In this document: one piece after another, positions 45,263 to 54,887 of the stretch
Layout: every line of letters begins with the position of its first letter
Position numbering within the stretch: position 1 is the first letter of the stretch
Assembly: GCA_031379665.1 (NCBI GenBank)
Contig: JANNFI010000110.1
Location: forward strand, 1 to 64,000
Source of the DNA: SZUA-254 sp031379665
Lineage (GTDB): Bacteria; Bacteroidota; Ignavibacteria; UBA10030; SZUA-254
DNA: 64,000 nt
Reading direction: 5' to 3'
Program-made: the position numbers and the translations under genes
The notes under the pieces: model-generated
Database searches by the model: none
Told to the model about the DNA's origin: nothing
The model's input: the letters and a program-made list of their open reading frames with translations, nothing else

Positions 45263-46095
45263 CATTCCAGGCCGGTCCGGCGTCCGCCGGCCTCGCTCCG
45301 CAGCCGGTCCTCCAGCTCCCTCAGTCTTCCCTCGAGCATCTCCCTTCGTTCGGGCATCTTGTCCAGTAGCAGGCGGTACGTCTCGACCGCCTCGCCGATC
45401 GCCCCCTGGCTTGCATAGATTTCCGCCAGCGTGCGGCTCACGATCCTGTTGGCCTGGATGAAGCCACCCGGTTTCCAGGAGAGAGGGACCGGCTGAAGCA
45501 GCGGGACGGGCCGGTTGTGGATCGAGGGGACCATCATCGGCGCGGCGACTTCGGCGCCGCTCAGGATCTGGTCGACGCGGTAATCGGTTGCGGGGGTGTC
45601 GACGGGGTTCGGTTCCGCTTCAATGCCTGTCTCAGGCACCAGGGCCGGCGATGCATCCTGTGGATCCGACGGCGCCTCGACGACGACGACGGCGACCTCA
45701 GCAGTCTCAGGTGCCTCAGTCACGACCGCGACGGGGGTCGGCAGGTCGGTGAACTGAGCGGCATCGTCCGGGACCTCGTCATGTCCCTGTCCTGCGAGCT
45801 CCCGCCAGTCTTCCTGCAGCTGCCAGAGCGCGATGTTTCCGGGATAGCACGTGAGCACTTCGCCGAGCGCTGCGAGGGCCCCGTCGTACCGGCCGCGGGC
45901 CGCGAGGCATCGCGCATAGATCAATCGTCCCGTGGGATACGAAGGGTAGAGTTCAAGGCCCTTCTCGCAGAGGCGTTCGGCCCTTGAAAGTTCGCCGTTC
46001 CAAATGAGGGCTTCGGCGAGTCGCGCGAAGAGGGGGGATGCGGGGTTGACCGAGAGGTGAAGATCGAGCTCCCGTGTCTGCGTCCCGGGTGTCAT
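45262..46095 (-). CDS. TPR-repeat protein of unknown function
   Basis: The 277-residue soluble protein has two N-terminal TPR units (ALIWNGELSRAERLCEKGLELYP, then LAARGRYDGALAALGEVLTCYP), a low-complexity Pro/Glu/Val/Ala centre (about 105-195), and a C-terminal helical part with another TPR (VSRTLAEIYASQGAIGEAVETYRLLL) and a coiled coil. No signal peptide. The centre includes a 9-bp repeat tract (45695-45721). It is the last gene of the miaB operon, overlapping the glycosyltransferase stop as ATGA. Function unknown; a scaffold role is plausible. Confidence 0.75.
   Translation of the reverse strand: MTPGTQTRELDLHLSVNPASPLFARLAEALIWNGELSRAERLCEKGLELYPSYPTGRLIYARCLAARGRYDGALAALGEVLTCYPGNIALWQLQEDWRELAGQGHDEVPDDAAQFTDLPTPVAVVTEAPETAEVAVVVVEAPSDPQDASPALVPETGIEAEPNPVDTPATDYRVDQILSGAEVAAPMMVPSIHNRPVPLLQPVPLSWKPGGFIQANRIVSRTLAEIYASQGAIGEAVETYRLLLDKMPERREMLEGRLRELEDRLRSEAGGRRTGLE
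45695..45721 (-). repeat. 9-bp tandem repeat inside the TPR gene
   Basis: CTCAG recurs three times at a 9-bp period, encoding TEA-PET-AEV on the minus strand within the disordered linker. Confidence 0.65.
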
Positions 46096-47633
46096 CCGGC
46101 CGTGACCGTCGCCTTCTTCGGAAGGTCTTCGGGATGGACCGGCGCGTCCTGGCCGTCGGCCGGCGGCGCGTTTCGGTCGGGCCTCCTCGCATCCAGGACG
46201 TGCTTGATCGACATCCAGGACACCAGGCCGAACCCGGCGGTAAAGAGGAGCTGGAAGGGAACTGCCGCAAGCTCGACGTAGTAGATCGACGCCACCACCC
46301 CGAAGGCGCAGTAGAGGGTCATCGCCGCCTCGATGATGACGGTCGGCTTGACGCGCGCCGTGGCGTATTTTTTGTCGGTCCAGCGGTCCTTCTTCATGAT
46401 CACGGAGTATTTAGGAGTCCGCACGAATTCCGATTTGCGTTTCAGTATCCCCTCGATCACCGCCTTCGTGTTGTTCACCGCGAGGCCCATGCTGCCCGCC
46501 ATGAACAGCGGGAAGAGGAGCATCCGCTTGTGCCAGTCGGCGTACACTTCCTTCTGGGAATAGAGGTAGAAGAGGAACGAACCGAGGAATGCGAAGACGA
46601 AGACGCCCATGATGTCGAAGTAGGTCTCGTAGCCTCCCTGGTGCTTGATGAAAATCAGCGGCACGTTCAGAATCGAGGCCATCAGGATGAACGGGAAGAC
46701 CACGTTTCCGGTCAGGTGGAGGGTGGAGTGGATCTTCCGGCTGACGGGGATGTCCGATTTCCATACCCGGGGGAGGATCTTCCTCGCCGTCTCCACGGCG
46801 CCCTTGGTCCAGCGGTGCTGCTGCGCCTTCAGCGAGTTGATCTCCGACGGCAGCTCCGACGGGGATGTCACGTCGCGAAGGAACTTGAATTTCCAGCCGC
46901 GCAGCTGGGCGCGGTAGCTCAGGTCGAGGTCCTCGGTGAGCGTATCCGACTCCCAGTTCCCGGCATCGAAGATGCACGAAGTCCTCCAGATGCCTGCCGT
47001 CCCGTTGAAATTGATGAAGTGGCCGGCCTTGTTCCGCACCTGCTGTTCGATGACGAAATGGCCGTCGAGTGCCATCGCCTGTACGCGGGTCAGGAACGAG
47101 TAGTCCGCGTTGATGTGCTCCCACCGTGTCTGGACCAGGCCGATCTTCGGATCGGAAAACCAGGGAAGAGTCTTCTTGAGGAAATCGCGGTTCGGAATGA
47201 AATCGGCGTCGAAAATCGCGACGAATTCTCCGGTCGCTGTCTCGAGGCCCTTCCTGAGCGCCCCCGCCTTGTACCCGGTGCGATCGTTCCGGCGGAGGTG
47301 ATGGATCCTGTGTCCGCACTCAGTGTAGAAGGCCACCCGCTCGGCAACGATGTCGACGGTCTCATCGGTCGAATCGTCGAGAACCTGGATCTCGAGCCGG
47401 TCCTTCGGGTAGTCCATCCCGCAGACCACATCGATCAACCTGCCGACGACGTAGAGTTCGTTGTAGACGGGAAGCTGGATCGTTACGACCGGGACGCGAT
47501 CGAGCGGTTCCGGGACGGCGGAATGCTTGTTCCGGTACTTCAGGTAATTGTAAATCATGAAAAACCCGCTCGATCCGAAGAGGAAGAGGACGGTGAGCGA
47601 GAAGAAGTATGTCCCGATGATGACGTCCTGCAT
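46092..47633 (-). CDS. Processive-type family 2 glycosyltransferase (cellulose-synthase-like)
   Basis: This is a membrane glycosyltransferase of about 513 residues. An N-terminal helix precedes a GT-A domain with VTIQLPVYNE, LDDSTDET, FDADF (DxD metal site), TEDLDLSYR (catalytic Asp) and QQHRWTKG (QxxRW), followed by four or five helices. All motifs of CesA/hyaluronan-type processive enzymes are present. ATG 47633 is preferred; a TTG at 47645 is possible. The gene overlaps the TPR gene downstream and follows lptE, suggesting an envelope glycan or glycolipid product; the polymer is unknown. Confidence 0.9.
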   Translation of the reverse strand: MQDVIIGTYFFSLTVLFLFGSSGFFMIYNYLKYRNKHSAVPEPLDRVPVVTIQLPVYNELYVVGRLIDVVCGMDYPKDRLEIQVLDDSTDETVDIVAERVAFYTECGHRIHHLRRNDRTGYKAGALRKGLETATGEFVAIFDADFIPNRDFLKKTLPWFSDPKIGLVQTRWEHINADYSFLTRVQAMALDGHFVIEQQVRNKAGHFINFNGTAGIWRTSCIFDAGNWESDTLTEDLDLSYRAQLRGWKFKFLRDVTSPSELPSEINSLKAQQHRWTKGAVETARKILPRVWKSDIPVSRKIHSTLHLTGNVVFPFILMASILNVPLIFIKHQGGYETYFDIMGVFVFAFLGSFLFYLYSQKEVYADWHKRMLLFPLFMAGSMGLAVNNTKAVIEGILKRKSEFVRTPKYSVIMKKDRWTDKKYATARVKPTVIIEAAMTLYCAFGVVASIYYVELAAVPFQLLFTAGFGLVSWMSIKHVLDARRPDRNAPPADGQDAPVHPEDLPKKATVTAG

Positions 47634-47665
47634 GAGGGAAGCCAAGTTATGAAAATATTACCTGT

Positions 47666-48174
47666 TTACCAACCGGAAACCGTCTCCAGGAGGATGTCCT
47701 CGGTCAGCTTCTCGATGGCGGCGGTGACGGCCTCCTTCCGGATGGCGGGATCCGCGCCGATGTCGTACTCTCCCCAGGCCGTAAACGTCTTGTCGTAGAC
47801 GGTTTTCTTCAGTTTCTGGTCTCTGAAGATGGCGTGCACGCCGATGGTGATCCGGGCCTTCTCGACCGCCTCACCTGCGGCGACGACCGTCGGCAGATCG
47901 GTGAATGAGGAAATAGACCCCTCGAGACCGCAGTCGGCCCCCGAAACGTCGGTGACGTCGAGGCTGTTGTCCTGGCGGAACCGCTCGATCAGCCTGTTCG
48001 TCACGTCTTCCCGGACCGCCGGTTCGCCGGAGTTGGTCAGGTCGTCGAAGAGCCCGATGTGGATCGACTTCAGGTGCGCCGGGACGGACGATCCGGTGAA
48101 CGAATAGGAGCAGCCCGCGAGGCCGGCGGCCAGGGCGAGCGCGAAACACGCAGAAGCGATGCGCAGGGTCGTGG

Positions 48175-48178
<4 letters not shown>
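47666..48178 (-). CDS. lptE: LptE-like lipopolysaccharide-assembly lipoprotein
   Basis: The 170-residue lipoprotein (lipobox LAGCSYSFTG, Cys23) has the LptE pattern: after the Cys a Tyr/Ser-rich start, then HLKSIHIGLFDDLTNSGEP, an N-terminal strand-helix unit, and DVTNRLIERFRQDNSL. LptE plugs the LptD barrel that puts lipopolysaccharide on the cell surface. The TTG start at 48178 overlaps the sigma-54 activator stop (TTGA), so their translation is probably coupled. Confidence 0.82.
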
Positions 48179-49314
<1,136 letters not shown>

Positions 49315-49319
49315 CTGTC

Positions 49320-50117
49320 TCAGCGTTCCACGACGATCGGGGTGATGTTGTACCGGGACTGAATGTCCGCGAGGACCTTCCGCGCCTCAGCGGCGTTCGC
49401 GAAGCTTCCGACCCAGACGAGGTAGAGGCTCTTGCCGCTGCGAACCCGGTTGGTGATCTCGGCGCTGTAGCCGAGTTCCTCGAACCAGGCCTTCTGTTTC
49501 CGGGCGTTTTCTGAGGTTGAGAATGCGCCGGTCTGGAGGGTGTAGGGCATCGGGCCGGATGCCGGTTGGGCTTGGGGAGGCACGGCCTTCAGCGTGTCCG
49601 CCGCGACCGGCGGGGGGGTGGACGGCAGGTCCGGTGTGAGCGCCGTATCGACCGGGGCAGGCGCGGCCGATTTCGCCGCGAAGTGCTCGCTGTTGGGATA
49701 ATCCTTCCGGAGCTGCTGCATCTTGAGTTCCGCCGTCTTGTAGAGCCCCATCGCGTAATAGTACTGGTAGAGGTTGAAGAGGGCGTCGTCCGCCCACTCG
49801 CTCGCCGGATAATTGTCGAGGACGCCCTGGTACAGCTTTGCCGACTCGACGCCATCGGTGGCCACGCGGGCCTGCACGAAGAGAATGCCGGGGTGGTTCT
49901 GGTACTTCGCGACCAGCTCGGGGAGCTGTTGTTTGACCGCCTCGGTCTCGCCCCTGTCGAGCCGGGCGACCACTTCGCGGATCGCCGCATCGTCAGCGCC
50001 CTGTGCGATCAGCGCGGAACTGGCGGCAAGGACGAACAACGCCGTCACGGCGAGTCGTATGAAGATCGACGGGCGGCAGAGACGCGCTCGCACCGAATGG
50101 GTCGTGGGTTGGTTCAT
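49320..50117 (-). CDS. SPOR-domain protein with TPR-like region
   Basis: The 265-residue exported protein has a signal anchor or peptide (about 20-40), a helical TPR-like part (about 45-150), a Pro/Ala/Thr linker, and a C-terminal SPOR domain (about 188-265; YTLQTGAFSTSENARKQKAWFEELGY, then YLVWVGSFANAAEARKVLADI). SPOR domains bind denuded peptidoglycan at division sites. The gene starts with an ATGA overlap to miaB and ends 5 bp before the sigma-54 activator. Confidence 0.85.
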   Translation of the reverse strand: MNQPTTHSVRARLCRPSIFIRLAVTALFVLAASSALIAQGADDAAIREVVARLDRGETEAVKQQLPELVAKYQNHPGILFVQARVATDGVESAKLYQGVLDNYPASEWADDALFNLYQYYYAMGLYKTAELKMQQLRKDYPNSEHFAAKSAAPAPVDTALTPDLPSTPPPVAADTLKAVPPQAQPASGPMPYTLQTGAFSTSENARKQKAWFEELGYSAEITNRVRSGKSLYLVWVGSFANAAEARKVLADIQSRYNITPIVVER

Positions 50118-51508
50118 CTCGTTGCCTCAATGGTATGCCGGGTGTCGTGTGCCACGCGGGTTTCGTGAATCGGGTGCTGCGCCGTGGGCCAAGCCCCGGC
50201 CTGTTCGCCGAAGAGGGTCGCGGAATTCGCCCGGACGATCCGGACAGGCACGGTCTGCCCGACGAGTCCCGTATCACCTCTGAAAATGACTATCCTGTTT
50301 CCGTCAGTGCGGCCCTGCATCTCGGCGTCTGATTTTTTGCTGGGGCCCTCGACGAGGACCACGGGCGTCGAACCGACCAGCCGCAGGTTTTTTTCGAGCG
50401 AAAAGCGGTTCTGCATCGCAATGATCTCGTTGATCCGTTCGACCTTGACGTCGTCGCCCACGTCGTCCGTCATCAAGTACGCAGGGGTATTCTCGCGCGG
50501 GGAGTACTTGAACATGAAAGCTCCGTCGTACCCGACCCCCTCCATCAGTTCCACCGTCCGCCGGTGGTCGTCGTCCGATTCGGTGGGGAACCCGACGATG
50601 ATGTCGGTGGAAAGCGAGACGTCCGGGACGGCGTCGCGGAGCCGGGCGATCAGCGAGAGGTAATGGGCGCTGTCGTAGGTCCGGTTCATCAGGCCGAGGA
50701 TCCGGTCGGAACCCGACTGGATCGGGAGGTGGACGTATTTGCAGACGTTGTCGCGCCGCGCGATCGTCTCGATGAGCCGGGCGCTCATGTCCTGCGGGTG
50801 CGAGGTGGTGAACCTTATTCTCATCCGCTGGTCGATGGCCGCGACGGCGTCGAGCAGGTCTGCGAAATCGTGCCCGCCGTCCGACCAGGAATTGACGTTC
50901 TGTCCGAGCAGCGTCACCTCGCGGAAGCCGCGCCCGGCCAGGGCGTCGACTTCGGCCACGACACCCGCCAGCGTCCGGCTCCGCTCCCGGCCGCGCGTGA
51001 AGGGGACGACGCAGAATGAACAGAATTTGTCGCAACCCCGCATGATCGAGATCCAGGCGCTGACACCCCCGGTCCGGAGCGGGATCAGGTCGTCGTACGT
51101 CTCGACGCGCGAGAGCCGCACCGCGACGCCCTTCTCACCGTGCCAGGCCTTGTTGAGGAGTTCGGGCACCTTCCGGTATTCGTCCGGCCCGACGATCAGA
51201 TCGACGATCTGTCCGACGCCCCTGGCCTGCTTCCCCGTCACCTGTTCCCTGAGTCGCTCCGCCATGCAACCGAGGAGCCCGATGATGATTTCGGGTCGTT
51301 TCGATTTAATCTCCTTGAAATACCCGAGCCTGCCATAGATACGCTTCTCCGCGTTCTCACGGATGCTGCAGGTATTCACGAGAATGACGTCCGCCGTCGT
51401 GATGTCATCGGTCATCACCGTCCCGGATTCGTTAAGCAACCCAAGGACGATCTCCGAATCGGAGACGTTCATCTGGCAACCGTATGTTTCGATGTAGACC
51501 TTTTTCAA
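50114..51508 (-). CDS. miaB: tRNA-2-methylthio-N6-dimethylallyladenosine synthase MiaB
   Basis: This enzyme adds the methylthio group to N6-isopentenyladenosine-37 of tRNAs. The 464-residue chain has the UPF0004 domain (MKKVYIETYGCQMNVSDSE), the radical SAM triad C-x3-C-x2-C in GCDKFCSFC, and a C-terminal TRAM domain. The last 30 residues are an unusual polar extension (HPIHETRVAHDTRHTIE). It heads a six-gene operon with its own promoter (51572-51600) and a 57-base leader. Confidence 0.95.
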   Translation of the reverse strand: MKKVYIETYGCQMNVSDSEIVLGLLNESGTVMTDDITTADVILVNTCSIRENAEKRIYGRLGYFKEIKSKRPEIIIGLLGCMAERLREQVTGKQARGVGQIVDLIVGPDEYRKVPELLNKAWHGEKGVAVRLSRVETYDDLIPLRTGGVSAWISIMRGCDKFCSFCVVPFTRGRERSRTLAGVVAEVDALAGRGFREVTLLGQNVNSWSDGGHDFADLLDAVAAIDQRMRIRFTTSHPQDMSARLIETIARRDNVCKYVHLPIQSGSDRILGLMNRTYDSAHYLSLIARLRDAVPDVSLSTDIIVGFPTESDDDHRRTVELMEGVGYDGAFMFKYSPRENTPAYLMTDDVGDDVKVERINEIIAMQNRFSLEKNLRLVGSTPVVLVEGPSKKSDAEMQGRTDGNRIVIFRGDTGLVGQTVPVRIVRANSATLFGEQAGAWPTAQHPIHETRVAHDTRHTIEATR

Positions 51509-51571
51509 CGTCCCGATGCCGCCTTTCCACGCTTTTGATTGAGGATCCGCAGGTCCGCGGGTCGAAGATTA

Positions 51572-51600
51572 AAGATAAGGAAAAGGTGACATAAAGTCAA
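51572..51600 (-). promoter_or_regulatory. Promoter of the miaB operon
   Basis: TTGACT (51600-51595) and TATCTT (51577-51572), spaced 17 bp, followed by TAATC just as in the T9SS cargo promoter. It is the only promoter seen for the six-gene operon down to 45262. Confidence 0.75.
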
Positions 51601-51603
51601 AAT

Positions 51604-51625
51604 ATAATCGGAATTGAGCCAATTC
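51604..51625. promoter_or_regulatory. Dyad next to the miaB promoter
   Basis: GAATTG-AGC-CAATTC (51611-51625) is a perfect inverted repeat ten bases upstream of the miaB -35 box. It is preceded by ATAATCGGA (51604-51612), a 9-mer that recurs at 51773-51781 near the divergent promoter. It may be a regulator site; no regulator can be named. Confidence 0.35.
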
Positions 51626-51797
51626 GTTGATTTTATTGACAATTAGGCAGAATTATTCGATTCGGCATTCGTGGGTACAGAGGATGTGCCCCGGAGCCGG
51701 TATCGACCCGGAACGATTCGGCGCCGGAGGGTCCTGTGGAGCTCCGGCAGGGTGAGCGACCCGGTGTTCAAAATAATCGGATTTCACATACATTTCG
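51626..51797. other. Non-coding spacer between miaB and the GAF/GGDEF-like gene
   Basis: This 172-bp stretch has no plausible reading frame. AT-rich ends flank a GC-rich core (about 51670-51765) with a short inverted repeat, GCCGGAG/CTCCGGC (near 51722-51748), able to form a hairpin. A small RNA is possible, but no promoter of the recurring type points into it and no terminator T-run is seen. Confidence 0.4.
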
Positions 51798-51826
51798 TTG
51801 ACTTTTAATACCTATTTGGTTAAATT
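51798..51826 (+). promoter_or_regulatory. Promoter of the GAF/GGDEF-like gene
   Basis: TTGACT (51798-51803) and TAAATT (51821-51826, continuing TAAATTTG) at 17 bp spacing. The leader is about 34 bases and AT-rich. Confidence 0.75.
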
Positions 51827-51866
51827 TGGACACTTTGGTGCGAAGTATTAAAAGAATTTTATCCTT

Positions 51867-53879
51867 TTGATCACTATAACCTCTCTCAAAGAAAAAATTT
51901 ACCCTCTCCTGAGGGAATTCCGGGCCAGCGAAGTCATCGCCCTTGCGGGGGGTGTCGTCGCCGTGGTCAGTGGGATTCTTCTCGACTACCTTTTCATCCG
52001 CATCATCTGTCTTCTCGTGCTGATCGGATCCGCGGTCATCATGTACGTCCTGCAGCGCCGCAGGCACGCGGAGGATCCGCACGGCGGCGGTTTTTCGAGC
52101 TCACTGTTTGACTCACAAACAGAAAACGACGGAATGAAAAAACTGATATTCGACGATCTGAAGTCAGAGAGAAGCGGCAGGTATGATGTGGAGATCGTGG
52201 AGACGCCGGAGCCGACGCAGGAGCCCGCGGCGGAGGTCGGGTCGGAATTCGTGAGTGAACCGGTCGTGAGGCACGGGACTCCGGTGACCTCGCCGGCGAT
52301 GGCCGCTGCCCTCTGTGGGGAAGCTGCGCCGCACAGGGAATACGAAGTATCGGACTTCTTCGACGTCGATTCGGAAATCTTCAAGGGGGAGACTGAGCCG
52401 CGGACCGAGTTCGACTTCCTGCTCGTGAAGCTGCTCGGCGTGGTGAAGGAAGTGCTCTTCGCCCACACCGTCTCGTTCTTCTGGGCGAACCGGGAAAAAC
52501 AGCAGATGGTGCTGGAGACCAAGATCAGCGACAGCCTGAATTTCTTTTCCGCGCGCAGGTTCCCGATCGGGCACGACATCGTCAGCAGGGTTGCGACCTC
52601 GGGGAAACCCGAACTCCTCTCTGAGATCAACCCTGATTCGCAGTCCGAGCTTTTCCCGTACTACACCGGCCCGGAGGGGATCAAATCGTTCGTCGGCGTG
52701 CCGGTGTTTTACTCAAAATCCAGCGACCCCCGGGACTCAGGACACCCGGTCGCCGTGATCGCCGTCGACAGCGTGGCGGAGGACGATTTCGGCGAGGAAA
52801 CCGTCGCCATACTGGGGCACGCCACCAAGCTTGTCTCCGCGCTGATCAAGAGTTACAACGACAAGTACGACCTCCTCCTCAATGCGGAACTGCTCCGCTC
52901 GATCCGAAGGATGCAGGAGAAGATCAGGGGTAATTTCGCCCTCGCCACCATCGTGCAGTCGCTCTCGGACGAGATCACGAAGATGATCGGCTGGGACCAC
53001 CTCTCGGTCGTTCTCTACGACGAGCACAAGCACAACTGGGTTGCCAAGAGGGTCACCAGCAGGGGCCAGGCGCCGTTCATAGCGGCCGACCAGGTGATCG
53101 ACATCGCCGGCAGCATCACCGGCCGGACGATCCGCAACAACATCCACTCGCTGGTCGAGGACCTGGAAACCGTCACATCGCCCCGCTACTACCCTGGCGA
53201 GAAGGTGTCCGGACACGGGTCGTTCCTCTCGGTGCCGATCAGCTCCCTCAACAAGTGTTACGGAGCGGTCAGTCTGGAGAGCGCCGATCGGTACAATTTT
53301 TCGCGACAGGACATCGAGATGCTCTACCGCCTGACCGAGAACATCGGCTCCGCCATCGAGCTGCTCTTCATGAACGACGTCATCAATGAGTACGTGGTCG
53401 TCGACGCGCTGACGGGACTCTACTCGAAGAAGTATTTCACGCAGCGGCTCGACGAGGAGATCCAACGGGCCGATGACACCGGGAGCGAGCTCTCGCTGCT
53501 CCACTTGACGGTCGACAAGCAGAAGGAGATCGTCGAACGCTACGGCGACGAGGGGTTCGAGCGGGTGGTGCTCACCGTCTCGCGGCTCGTCCATTCGTGC
53601 GTGCGCGGTTACGACGTCGTCGGCAGGATCGAGACGAACCGCTTCGGCGTGCTCCTCGCGGGCACGACCTCCAGTGACGCCTACCTCTGGGCGGAAAAGA
53701 TCAGGAAGAACATCGCCGGCAGTGTGATCACCATCGGCGAAAAGAGTTTTTCGGTGACCATCAGCGCCGGAGTCTCAGGGGTCCTCGAGGGGATGCGGAA
53801 GGAAGAGCTGGTGGGGAACACCATCGCCGTTTTGAACCGTGCGAGCGAGGCCGGCGGGAACACGGTCCGGGTTTTTTAA
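51867..53879 (+). CDS. Membrane sensor with GAF domains and a degenerate GGDEF domain
   Basis: The 670-residue protein begins with two membrane helices (about 23-62), a variable acidic linker, two GAF-type sensory domains (about 185-330 and 350-500), and a C-terminal GGDEF-fold domain (about 508-670) that retains VDALTGLYSKKYFTQRLDEEI. The catalytic GGDEF loop is replaced by ETNRF (589-593), and the metal Asp is lost, so cyclic-di-GMP synthesis is unlikely; it could instead bind GTP or act as a protein-interaction module. The start is TTG 51867, as the first in-frame ATG is inside the second helix. Confidence 0.82.
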   Translation: MITITSLKEKIYPLLREFRASEVIALAGGVVAVVSGILLDYLFIRIICLLVLIGSAVIMYVLQRRRHAEDPHGGGFSSSLFDSQTENDGMKKLIFDDLKSERSGRYDVEIVETPEPTQEPAAEVGSEFVSEPVVRHGTPVTSPAMAAALCGEAAPHREYEVSDFFDVDSEIFKGETEPRTEFDFLLVKLLGVVKEVLFAHTVSFFWANREKQQMVLETKISDSLNFFSARRFPIGHDIVSRVATSGKPELLSEINPDSQSELFPYYTGPEGIKSFVGVPVFYSKSSDPRDSGHPVAVIAVDSVAEDDFGEETVAILGHATKLVSALIKSYNDKYDLLLNAELLRSIRRMQEKIRGNFALATIVQSLSDEITKMIGWDHLSVVLYDEHKHNWVAKRVTSRGQAPFIAADQVIDIAGSITGRTIRNNIHSLVEDLETVTSPRYYPGEKVSGHGSFLSVPISSLNKCYGAVSLESADRYNFSRQDIEMLYRLTENIGSAIELLFMNDVINEYVVVDALTGLYSKKYFTQRLDEEIQRADDTGSELSLLHLTVDKQKEIVERYGDEGFERVVLTVSRLVHSCVRGYDVVGRIETNRFGVLLAGTTSSDAYLWAEKIRKNIAGSVITIGEKSFSVTISAGVSGVLEGMRKEELVGNTIAVLNRASEAGGNTVRVF

Positions 53880-53909
53880 CATCAATTTATAATCCAGGAG
53901 CAATGAGCC

Positions 53910-54104
53910 ATGGCAAAGCAACAGACATTCGCAGATAAGGCCACCAAGGCCGCCTCCCAGCCCGGAAAGAAATGTCCCAAGTGCGGAGCGATCAAGCAAC
54001 CGATCCTCCACGTCATTTCCGAGCCGTCCAAGGCGGGAAGCATCCGTTTCGGCCATCGCAGGGTGCAGGTGTGCAAGTGTAACGAAAAGGAAGTTTTCGC
54101 GTAG
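53910..54104 (+). CDS. Small four-cysteine (zinc-ribbon-like) protein
   Basis: The 64-residue basic protein has CPKC at 22-25 and CKC at 55-57, spaced as for one zinc knuckle, with Lys/Arg-rich ends. AGGAG lies 9 bases before the ATG. No named family is recognised; small zinc proteins of this sort often bind RNA or ribosomes. It stands 30 bp after the GAF/GGDEF-like gene and is followed by a small terminator-like hairpin. Confidence 0.7.
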   Translation: MAKQQTFADKATKAASQPGKKCPKCGAIKQPILHVISEPSKAGSIRFGHRRVQVCKCNEKEVFA

Positions 54105-54138
54105 GCAATCTCTGGCCCCGCCGGTTGGCGAGTATCCG

Positions 54139-54159
54139 GCCGCAGGGCGGCGTCTTTTT
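54139..54159 (+). terminator. Short hairpin with T-run after the small cysteine protein
   Basis: GCCGC-AGG-GCGGC (54139-54151) followed by GTCTTTTTC. The stem is only 5 bp but very GC-rich. Confidence 0.45.
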
Positions 54160-54195
54160 CAGAGAACCATCACCGTCCGGCATCCCCAGCAATCA

Positions 54196-54486
54196 ATGAA
54201 CGGCGAAGACTCCCATTTCCATTTTCGGACCAGGATCACGCGCGACGGTGTGATCGTCGTCCCGGCGGCGCTTGCCCCCGGGTATGGCGCGGGCCGGACT
54301 GTCGATGTGCGACTTTCCCCGGCGGCCCCGGGGAGTTTGAATATCCCGGTCGATGACCGCGAGGTGGCGGAGATCGCAGCCCTCCAGGCCGAACCGGCCG
54401 CCATCATCCGGAAGTGTCTTGCCGCTCAGGGCGCATTCGTGGTGAAGGGGACGCTCAAGCGCCGGCCACCCGCGGGCGGGCGTTGA
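54196..54486 (+). CDS. Putative antitoxin of a PIN-domain toxin-antitoxin pair
   Basis: The 96-residue protein is of unknown family. It is encoded directly upstream of a PIN-domain gene with a 4-bp overlap (TTGA), the arrangement of vapBC modules. The chain looks like a small beta-rich N-terminal part (FHFRTRITRDGVIVVPAALAPGYGAG) with an AbrB-like hint in VIVVPAALA, followed by a helical stretch AEIAALQAEPAAIIRKCLAAQG. The N-terminal part is not close enough to AbrB, RHH or Phd to name. Assignment rests on context. Confidence 0.55.
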   Translation: MNGEDSHFHFRTRITRDGVIVVPAALAPGYGAGRTVDVRLSPAAPGSLNIPVDDREVAEIAALQAEPAAIIRKCLAAQGAFVVKGTLKRRPPAGGR

Positions 54487-54884
54487 AAACCAGGAAGGCT
54501 GTGCTCGACACCGGCCTCTTCACGGCGCACCTCGGGGCGAACCCCGGCGAACCCACCGCGCTGCGTGTCGCGCTCAGGACGTGGTTCTGCTACACGACGG
54601 TGTTCAACGCGATGGAACTCTTTCGCGACGCGAAGTCGGCGCGCGAGAGGCGGGCGGTGGAGGACGTCCTCTCGGCCGTGAAGATTCTGGGGATGAACGG
54701 GAGGAACGCCCCGAAATTCGCGCGGCTCCCGAATTTTGGCGCGGACGGTCTCCCGCTGAGCGCACTGATCGCCGGGATTTGCATCGAGGCCCGGCTTCCC
54801 CTGGTGACGGACCGGATCCGGAAATTCGGACCCTACAGGAAATTACGCGTGGTTCCGCCGTGGCGGGCCGCGAAAAAAAGGTGA
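54483..54884 (+). CDS. PIN-domain protein, probable VapC-type toxin
   Basis: The 133-residue protein has a PIN nuclease outline: VLDTGLF with Asp9, NAMELF with Glu45, GADGLPLSALIAGICIEA with Asp88, and LVTDRIRKF with Asp110, the four acidic residues that hold metal in VapC RNases. TTG 54483 overlaps the upstream stop. The next gene, the primary sigma factor, begins only 4 bases after the stop, so both are probably on the same message, which is unusual for a toxin. Confidence 0.78.
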   Translation: MKTRKAVLDTGLFTAHLGANPGEPTALRVALRTWFCYTTVFNAMELFRDAKSARERRAVEDVLSAVKILGMNGRNAPKFARLPNFGADGLPLSALIAGICIEARLPLVTDRIRKFGPYRKLRVVPPWRAAKKR

Positions 54885-54887
54885 TGA

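Noticed and set aside
54196..54486. AbrB-type antitoxin assignment
   Set aside because: Only the short stretch VIVVPAALA hints at it; the rest of the chain does not fit, so it is left as unknown family.
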